From Plumapathes pennacea (lineage: Eukaryota; Cnidaria; Anthozoa; Antipatharia; Myriopathidae), in contig OZ038465.1 of assembly GCA_964036295.1 (NCBI GenBank), positions 3,295,115-3,359,114 on the forward strand: a stretch of DNA of 64,000 nucleotides, read 5' to 3'. The notes under the pieces are model-generated. The model did not search any database, was not told the origin of the DNA, and saw only the letters and a list, made by a program, of their open reading frames with translations. This document shows positions 55,923 to 64,000 of this stretch, piece by piece (position 1 is the first letter of the stretch; the number at the start of each line of letters is the position of its first letter). Position numbers and translations under genes: made by a program.

Positions 55923-58900
55923 ATGGAAGACTCTTACCACAGACCAGACCAGAAAAAAGTGCAGACCCTGAAAGACATCGCAAATAAGCTTAGGATCGAA
56001 AGCATCGATTCTACCACAGCCGCTGGATCTGGGTGAGGGAACAGGCGCTTTGTGAAGTTTTAGTAGCAAGACTCGATCTCTAATTTTTTTTTGTATTTGA
56101 TTGTTTTAGACATCCGACATCATGTGCCTCCATCGCCGAAATTATGTCGGTGTTGTTCTTCAACACCATGCGGTACAAGGGTACGTATTTGCTTTTTATT
56201 TGTTGCATTGCACCACGTATCTCTTCCAGATATTAATCACAGCATGCACCTCGTATGTCGACTATCGAAAGTTTTTTGACGTTTCTACTTGATGGGTTTC
56301 CAGGTCTTTTTCTAGAGTATAGAGTTTCGATTTTCGTGACTTTGCCGAAAACCCAGTCCGGGAATTTATGCTTGCAAATTAATATGGCGTCTCGTACATA
56401 TATTGTACATCAGGAGTGGTTTTATATATAAAAGCGTGTGCCGTGCATCCTTGCTGGATCTTTTCGTAAACTTCTATTTAGTGCTGTGGTAGAGGAAGGT
56501 TGTGGTTGAAAAGGAAAAACTTCTGAAACTTTCTCCGGAATTATGTACACTTGCACAATATCGACTGCTCGGCCCCGAGGGATTTCGATCTCTGTCTGAT
56601 GTGAAATATATTGTCTGCATTGCGCTTGCTTTCTCCCAGCTTACAAAAGGAAAAAGGCTTACAGTTGATATCCCCGCAATTTCTGTAGGTATTTAACTTT
56701 CCTGCAATCGGTGCTAATTATCGATAATTTATGCAGAAAATGCGGAAAAATCAAAAATGCCTTCGTCACTGCATGGCCGGGCAATTAAGTCTTTCAATTA
56801 TTTATTTATTTTTTACTGTGTAAACTTTTGTTAGTTGCATAAGTCAAATTTCAGTTATATTCACAAACTAAATTGTTATAGAGTATTGTGAACTGTTAAA
56901 CACCTGTATATTTGGACAAAGTATAATTGTTTAGTCTTTAAAATATTCAATCTTTATAAACAATACATGTTTTCACCTTATCTCTTCTAATTATAGAATT
57001 TTTATTTGTGTGTGGCTTTTTGTGAATATTTGTGCACGAATTTTTGTCATCCTTGTTACTATATTTTACAGAAGACTTTTTCACGATTTCAATTTTCTAG
57101 TCAACGTACTTGGTTGCAACTATAAGGCTTGCTTCAAATGTTAAACTTTAATTTCATGTGCCGAACTTGGCCATGCAAGCCAGCTCAAACAGTAAATTCC
57201 TCATTTGCATTGAGCTTGATCAGCACATGGAAAGTTTGATGTTTGAAATGGGCCAAAATAACTGCAAATGCTAACATTTGGTCCAAAATCGGCCAACCTG
57301 AAAAAGTATGTACTAATATTGCTTATTCACCCCAACTATTGTCCATGTTAACTGTTGTGTAACATGCAAAGGCTAATTAACAATATGACTTTATTTGGTA
57401 AGTATTGGACCAGTAATACACCAATCTATTTTTTGCTATCCACATAAACCTGTATGACTGGAGCTTAGTCACAAAATATGGTGATAGTAAATGGTTGTGT
57501 CAAATTAAGCTTATAATAGAAACAAGAATTTATGTACTTTTCTCTGTTTTATAATTACTTGTCTTGTTATTGTCATTTTCAGTTTCAGACCCAAAGGATG
57601 CATCGAGTGACCGATTCATTTTATCAAAGGTAATAATATAATAATTTTAATGCTAATAATGTAACATCAACTTGGGCATCATCTTACAGTGCAAGTTGTT
57701 TGTTTTTATTGTAGGTGGCTGATGCATTCAACTGGTATACAAATTTAAAACAGACCCAACAAACACCTGATAAAAAAAAAATACATCAAACCCAACCAAA
57801 TGAACAATGTACAGCTTGATTAGACAACAGAACATCGAGTGACCAATAACGAAACATAACAAGTCACCTTGACCAACCACATGACGATAAAATGGATCAA
57901 TCACATCAACAACTAAAGACATCTAGCATAATTCAAAACATAAACTTTTCTAACTCAGAGAATATACCACATTCAAGGCAAAAAATGTTCTACCAGTCAA
58001 CTGTTTCATCAAGGGGTTAAGGGTTAGGGCACTAATGCAGTTTTAATTTCAATTGCCTGATGGTATGATAACAGTGAATGATTGAATTCTAAAATAGTGA
58101 CCTATGGTTTTCTTTGTTTGTATAGGGGCATGCTGCTCCTATCCTATATGCTGCATGGGCTGAGACTGGACTTTTCCCTGTGTCAAAGCTGCTTACCCTC
58201 AGGAAAGTGGACAGTGACTTAGAGGGGCATCCAATACCTGTAAGTTGTACCTCTGGTCCACTCTGTAGGTGTACACTGGATTGGTTCAGTTAGTTGGACC
58301 CCAAACAATGAGATTTAAAGAATGTTTAATATATAAGAAGTGTAAGAATTTCACAAGTTTATTCCTTCTATCCCATAGACATTGAATTTTGTTGATGTGG
58401 CTACTGGTTCTCTTGGTCAAGGCCTTAGCTGTGGATGTGGCATGGCTTACACTGGAAAGTACATTGATAAGGCCAGGTAAAGATTGACTATACTTCTGTT
58501 TTTTTTGTTTTGTTTTTTTTTAATACAATACTCTAATGTTGACACTTTGGTCAGCCAAACAAACTTTTCAAGCAAATTGTAATCTCTGCTCTGAATAAAT
58601 TGTACCTCCATTTTACCAGCTTACCCCTGAGCAAGGATATTGGGAAAATTAACTAGCCAGTTGGGAAAGTCTGGTATCTCCGGGCTATTGAAAAAAAAAA
58701 AGTGATCATGTCCTGTAGAAATCTCAGAAATATTTTCTGTTTCCTTGTTTGAAAATTATCCAAAACAATGGAATTCTTATATAGAGGGTTATGAAGAGTT
58801 TAGGACATACTGCGTTCTTTTTTTGAAGCTACCGTGTGTACTGTGTCATTGGAGATGGTGAATCTGCCGAGGGTTCTATCTGGGAAGCAATGCACTTTGC

Positions 58901-61900
58901 TGGTTTCTACAAACTGGATAACTTGGTGGCCATCTTTGATGTGAACAGACTTGGACAGAGCGAGCCCACATCTTTACAACATGATTGTGAAGTTTACAGG
59001 CAACGTGCAGAGGCATTTGGGTAAGTCTGGAAATTATTGTTATACTTTGTTTAGATTTTTTTTCTCCTAACAAAAGATTCCCTAGTGAAATATATTTAGG
59101 GTACTAGATATGCCTGGGAGAAAGTGCTTTTTATATTGACATTTTTTGTTCAGATGTAATGCTCTATACTAAGGGATTTTGATGGATCAGATGAAATTAA
59201 TATATACTGTCACCTGTGTACATTACTTGTGGTGTAATTTGCTTGATACTGTTTTTTGACAATAGGTTCAATGCTGTGATTGTTGATGGTCATGATGTAG
59301 ATGCACTCTGCCGTGCATTCTATGATGCCTCTGTCACTAAGGGACGTCCAACTTGCATTGTTGCGAAGACTTTCAAGGGCAAGGGAATTCCAGGTTGGAT
59401 TGTACCGTAATTTGTGTTGCTCTATTCCCTTCCATTCACACCTTCTTTCAGTCCTCCTCTTTTCCTTTCTTTTTTTTTCTTTCTACTTGTACCTTTCTGT
59501 CCTTTTTTCCCTTTTTCTTATTTCCTTTCATCCATTCCTTCAGATCCCCCTCTCCCTCCTCTTCCCTTCCTCTCCTTAGTTTTCTTTTACTCAATCCTTT
59601 CTGTTCTATTTAACTTGGAAGTTTTAAACACAGGCTTATCACAAAGAACCACTTATTCATGTGATGCTGATTGTCCCAGGTGTTGAGGATCTGGAAAACT
59701 TCCATGGGAAGCCAATGTCAGCGGAGAAGGCAAAGGAAGCAGGAGAAATCATTGGCAAGTTGATTGCTAACAAGGGACCTCATGGTCTGTTGCCACAAGC
59801 TGTGGTCAGTGATGCACCAGAAATAAAAACTGATGGGATAACACTTTCAGAGCCTCCCAACTACACTTTAGGAGAAAAGGTAACAAGCATTGGTACCATA
59901 TTGATACATGGGTGGGTGAGTGAATGAACAGGAGGGGAAGTGGTGGATGATATATGTGAATGGATGGATGGGTAGGAGGGAGATAAAATTGACCGAATGG
60001 ACTAGGTAGGTGGGTGAACACAGGGATTAGAGTGAGGAGAGGTGGGTGATACAGTCAACTCTCTCGAAGCGGACACTTCCACCTCTCTAAAGTGGACATC
60101 TCTCTAAGGTGGACAGCATGCAGATTTGGTCCTTGTCGATTTTCACTTGTTTCTTTGTAAATGAACTCTCTCTAAGGCAGACACCTCTCTAAAGCAGACA
60201 CTAAATCTGGCCCCGAGGGTGTCTGCCTTAGAGACAGGTGACTGTATATTTAAATGGCTCGGGAAACAAAAGAATGAATGATACACAAATACCCACATGG
60301 TGAAATGTAATTTTGTACATGCTACTCTTTGCTTCAGATGGCAACACGCAAGGCTTATGGCACAGCACTGGCCAAGATTGGCAAAAGCTGCGATCGTGTT
60401 ATTGCACTGGATGGAGACACAAAGAACTCCACCTTTTCACTTGATTTTAAGAAAGCGCATCCAGACCGCTACATCGAATGCTACATTGCTGAGCAGAATC
60501 TGGTGGGTGTGGCCATTGGGGCTGCTACACGGGGTCGCACTATCCCCTTTGCTAGCACGTTTGCCTGTTTTCTGACCAGAGGTTTTGATCAACTTCGCAT
60601 GGGTGCCATTTCCCGTACTGCAGCAAACTTCTGTGGTTCTCACGTTGGTTGCTCTATTGGTAAGTCTACTTATGGGTAATTGTGAACAAGTTGATCTGTC
60701 GGTATGTGGTCGGTAACGTGGTCGGAATGTGGTCGGTATGTGTCGGTATGTGATCGGTAACGTGGTCGGTAGGTGTCGGTATGTGATCGGTAACGTGGTC
60801 GGAAACGACGTTTGGTCGGTAGTGTTTTTCATTTCGTCTCCTTGCTCACGTTGTTTACACTTTCTTCAGTAATTTGTCACTTTTCATTTCAGATCTAGCC
60901 GTTTATACAGGAGCAAAGGTAGTAAACATTTGTCATCTGTTGACTTACAGGTGCGGACGGCCCCTCCCAGATGGGTCTTGAAGACATTGCCATGTTCCGT
61001 ACGATTCCCGACTGTGTGGTGTTTTATCCCAGCGATGCCGTCTCTTGTGAAAGAGCTATTGAGTTGGCAGCCAACACCAAATACATGACATTCACAAGGA
61101 GCAGCCGACCGGCATTGCCAGTTATCTACAAGAATGACGAGACGTTTGAGATTGGTAAAGCTAAGGTAGGGACGTTTTAATGATACCGGCACAGTATTCA
61201 TCATAATGTCAGCTAAAAGATTGAGTCAAAGACTACTTTGCTCCGACTACTTTATGAACAAAATATCAAAAATCGCTCAAGCTCTTTTTGGGGCCCCCAC
61301 ACGGTGCCACCCAAAAAAAAAATGGTCATCTAATTTTAGTGACAGCAGTTAATACTAAAATCAACGGAGTTTTTCATGACAACCACAATTTATGGATGGT
61401 TAGATATGGATTAGCGTTATCTGTTGTGATAATATTTCTAACAAAAAATACTCTTTTATTTGTTCTAGATTGTTCGTGAGAGTCCAAAAGACAAGTGCCT
61501 GGTTATTGGAGCTTGTGTGACTCTGTTCGAGGCCATCAAAGCAGCAGAAGAACTGGAGAAGGAGGGGGTCCACATACGGGTCCTCGATCCTTTCACCATC
61601 AAACCCATCGACAAAGACACAATCATCCAACATGCAAAGGCTGTTGGAGGCAAGATCATTACCGTGGAGGATCACTACTATGAAGGTGGGTTTGTGCTGG
61701 TGAACGTCAAGCGATAAAGTCCTCGTGGTAATTCAAAACAGGTTGTTGCTGCACTGATTGCGTTTTGGTAACACGCCTGGGACGCTTAATTTAATTTTGG
61801 GACCTCAAGGGAGGGCGCTTTATTGGAGACGAGGTGGGGCACTTTATCAATAAACTGTAAGAAAGATAAAAACTTCGACAAAAAAAAAAAAAGAAAAAAA

Positions 61901-62477
61901 AAAAGCAGTACGGGCTACGTGTAGTCTGAATAGTGATAAAAGTTCACTTGATGCCAACGAGTTCAATGTATAACATCTAGCATTTTGAAAATTGCGCGTT
62001 TGGGGAGGGGTGGGGGCGCTTATTAGAGACAGGGCTGGAAGCAGGGCGTTAATTAGAATCATTACGGTAGTTGGCAGGGATGTATGGGACTACAAATAAA
62101 GGCTACGGAATTTAGGGGGCTGGACTGTCAAGGGAATGGAAAATCGTATATTTTGACCTGACGTGGGGTGGGGGATTCGGGAACATCTCGCGAAGGCGGG
62201 GAGGGAGAAAGACTGGGGTTCTTCTCTAGAGCAACTTCCGCGCAGAAAATGACAAGCTGTATGCATATGCAAACTTGTTCAACTTTTTGCCAACTTTGTT
62301 TGTTCTTTCTCAGGTGGTATTGGTGAGGCAGTCTGCGGCGCTGTGAGTGAAGAAGCAGGCATTGTTGTGCGTCGGCTGGCTGTTCCACGCATACCTCGTA
62401 GCGGACCCCCGGATGTTCTAGTGGACATGTTTGGCATTAGCGCAAGGCACATCATTAGTGCTGTGAAGAGCTTCTAA
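55923..62477 (+). CDS. TKT: transketolase, complete, 12 exons
   Basis: Transfers two-carbon ketol units in the cytosolic non-oxidative pentose phosphate pathway, using thiamine diphosphate. Exons 55923-56032, 56110-56180, 57583-57629, 58126-58239, 58379-58476, 58829-59020, 59266-59393, 59680-59879, 60338-60659, 60951-61165, 61469-61685, 62314-62477 give 625 residues (human 623). Visible: substrate/ThDP His in GSGHPTS (about 36-42), [16 protein letters not shown], the ThDP motif GDGESAEG starting at about 155 and ending at DVNRLGQS, catalytic Glu in IAEQNLVG (about 372), [19 protein letters not shown] and [14 protein letters not shown]. The start [12 protein letters not shown] aligns with the human N-terminus. 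ATTAAA at 62625-62630 is the likely poly(A) signal. Confidence 0.98.
60052..60244. mobile_element. pogo/Tigger-like MITE with TA duplication
   Basis: The ends CAGTCAACTCTCT and 'agagacaggtgactg' are inverted and flanked by TA on both sides. The interior repeats CTCTCTAAAG/AGTGGACA-type units. In TKT intron 8. Confidence 0.7.
60700..60830. repeat. tandem GTGGTCGGTA-type repeat
   Basis: Several imperfect copies of 'gatcggtaacgtggtcgg' and 'tatgtgtcggtatgt' in TKT intron 9. Confidence 0.85.
61775..62070. repeat. GCTTATTAGAG-rich dispersed repeat, two pieces
   Basis: 'gggcgctttattggagacga' with 'ggtggggcactttatc' at about 61810-61850, and 'ggggcgcttattagagac' with 'gggcgttaattagaa' at about 62008-62062, in TKT intron 11. 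Same vocabulary as 35255-35345. Confidence 0.6.
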
Positions 62478-63660
62478 AGCCTCGGGAGAAAGTCCCCTAA
62501 TCTTTCATCCAAATGTAAACCGAACGATTATCTGCAGCCAGATATACACAATAGCTAGAGGGAGTATTATCTTCATAAGCTTCCTTCAATAGGAAAGGTC
62601 TTTTGTATCGGGTCACTCAATGTGATTAAAGTTTGTAGAAGTCATTTGTGCTGTGGACTTAGGTTTCCAATACATATATAACAATACGTCGGTTAGGTTG
62701 AAATGTCAGCGGTCTCCCCGTTGAGGGCCAAGGAGACGACCGACATTTCAGGATAATACGTCGGTAGGCACTGCTATTTTGTTTATAGGGGATTTTGACT
62801 TGTAATATGTGGTTTTTGGTTATAGTTTTCTTTCTTTCTTTCTTTCTTTCTTTTTTTTTTTATTCATTCATTCATTCATTCATTCTTCTTTCTTGCCGTC
62901 GTTCTGCAACCTGTAAATAGAGCTATTGACCTGCACATGTCACGCCTTAAGCCTCACGCTAGGGGGTTGAAAACATACTTTCAAACATGACGAGCTTTAT
63001 GCGCTGCAGGAGCCTGTTCGAATTCCGGTGTTGGCATAGAAACGCGGTTTTAAAGTCAATCAACGCACACAGCTTTGGCTTTGAAGTGTTGACATGACTT
63101 GAAATCAGAGCTTATCGCCGACCCCCGTATACTGTTACGCGGTTTTGCGCCAAACATTTAAGTCAGTCCTTATCCGAATTTTGTGTTCTCATGTCGAGTG
63201 GTCGCACATTCGACTTGATGATCCGGCGTCCATACACCACACCATCTGCGGGGATCCAGGGGCAGATCGTGGGGCGGGAGACAAGGAAAAGAAGGAGGGA
63301 AGAAAGAGGAACCAAAGGAATAAGCCCCTTTCTATTTTCTATCCTCTCCTCTCCCGCTGATTTTGTGTCTTGCCCCGGCCACGATCTTGCACGCGCTTGC
63401 AGTTTTGAAAGCTTGGCAGCCTGTCCACGAGGGTTAACACTTCCATATTTTTGCATCAAGAGGGGAAACGCCCGTGACAGAAAACAGTGAAAGTAAAGAC
63501 ACAAGATACTATACCCTTTTCCACTACGTTCAAAACGATAGAGCACGATAGTACTCCAACTTGGAGAAGGGGTTACCAAGTGAGACTTTCATATAATTTC
63601 CCGTTGGTTTTGCTTTGCAGATCCCAAAAGGCCCTCATATGATGGCACACACGGACCATC
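62478..63660. other. spacer between TKT and the FMO gene
   Basis: TKT 3' UTR to about 62650, the hairpin repeat at 62698-62752, and (CTTT)n plus (TTCA)n runs at about 62828-62885. The remainder shows no gene I recognise. Confidence 0.6.
62698..62752. repeat. short hairpin repeat (GAAATGTCAGC family), copy 2
   Basis: 'gttgaaatgtcagcggtctc' is inverted as 'ggagacgaccgacatttcag', downstream of TKT. Same layout as 39350-39412. Confidence 0.65.
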
Positions 63661-64000
63661 ATGATTGGGGCCGGTTGGTCAGGCCTGATCGCTTGCAAGT
63701 GCATGCTAGAAGAAGGACTTTCTGCCGTGTGTCTGGAAAAGCGTGACACTATCGGTGGAATATGGGGTTACGCAGACGACCCCGATATCGTCACGGTCAT
63801 GCAAAATACCAAATGCACTTCATCATCCTTCGTGACAGAGATGTCTGATTCCCCGATGCCTGATGAGATGGGTATGTTCCCCAAACAGAGTGACGTGTTC
63901 GACTATTTGACATCTTACTGCGACGCCTTCAAGCTGTGGCCGCACATCTTCCTGGATCACGGAGTCAAGAATGTGGAGAAGAGAGAGGATACGAGGGAAC
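63661..64000 (+). CDS. flavin-containing monooxygenase, 5' part, runs off the window
   Basis: It reads MIGAGWSGLIACKCMLEEG: the FAD-binding GxGxxG and following helix of FMO-type enzymes. Then come LEKRDTIGGIWGY, VTVMQNTKCTSSSFVTEMS and MFPKQSDVFDYL, all matching class B flavin monooxygenases of the FMO family (NADPH-dependent oxygenation of N or S substrates, usually ER-bound). About 113 codons are present; the rest lies to the right. From the ATG at 63661 the protein would lack most of the first beta strand. In this frame RTI precedes it, but TGA at 63640-63642 closes the frame upstream. An acceptor-like TTTGCAG lies at 63614-63620. Confidence 0.85.
   Translation, partial: MIGAGWSGLIACKCMLEEGLSAVCLEKRDTIGGIWGYADDPDIVTVMQNTKCTSSSFVTEMSDSPMPDEMGMFPKQSDVFDYLTSYCDAFKLWPHIFLDHGVKNVEKREDTRE

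Overview
This window is nuclear DNA of an animal, most likely an anthozoan cnidarian such as a stony coral or a relative. Five complete intron-rich genes encode proteins close in length and sequence to vertebrate orthologues. All introns follow GT-AG. The introns and spacers are full of short inverted-repeat elements (MITEs), which resemble coral repeats as I remember them. The phylum assignment is inference; the gene identities rest on long exon-by-exon translated matches that I assembled by eye.

Layout: (1) The first coding exon seen of a PFKFB gene (6-phosphofructo-2-kinase/fructose-2,6-bisphosphatase) lies on the minus strand at 893-1043. It is head to head with WASHC4 (1223-19069, plus, 37 exons), so the two probably share a promoter of under 200 bp. 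(2) 19070-29246 is a gene-free repeat island. It holds several MITEs, a fold-back fragment, a Harbinger-like element with a transposase remnant, a Ty3/Gypsy integrase remnant and the 5' part of a CR1/L2-like LINE. (3) 29247-32360 plus is a BBOX1/TMLHE-type 2-oxoglutarate dioxygenase (5 exons). It converges on SLC35E3 (33022-35822, minus, 6 exons). (4) A minus-strand tRNA-His(GUG) at 36226-36297 sits in the divergent spacer between SLC35E3 and CADPS. (5) CADPS/CAPS, a secretory-vesicle priming factor, runs 36653-50938 plus in 26 exons. (6) 54094-54396 plus is an unrecognised single-exon ORF for a roughly 100-residue one-pass membrane protein, with a TATA box upstream. (7) Transketolase (TKT) is 55923-62477 plus in 12 exons. 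(8) The 5' end of a flavin-containing monooxygenase starts at 63661 and runs off the window.

The genes do not form an operon or a single pathway. WASHC4 serves endosomal actin nucleation, CADPS regulated exocytosis, SLC35E3 probably Golgi transport, TKT the pentose phosphate pathway, PFKFB glycolytic control, and the dioxygenase carnitine synthesis or a related lysine-derived pathway. I see no obvious new multi-gene system. The most notable non-gene signals are a MITE family with TIR ends CACAGGC and 7-bp target duplications, whose empty site is preserved in a second repeat copy 6 kb away; an element bounded by 18-21 nt G/C homopolymers; a 182-bp palindrome flanked by TTAA; a LINE carrying a 2A-like motif that has lost its 3' rather than its 5' half; and the unknown small membrane-protein ORF.
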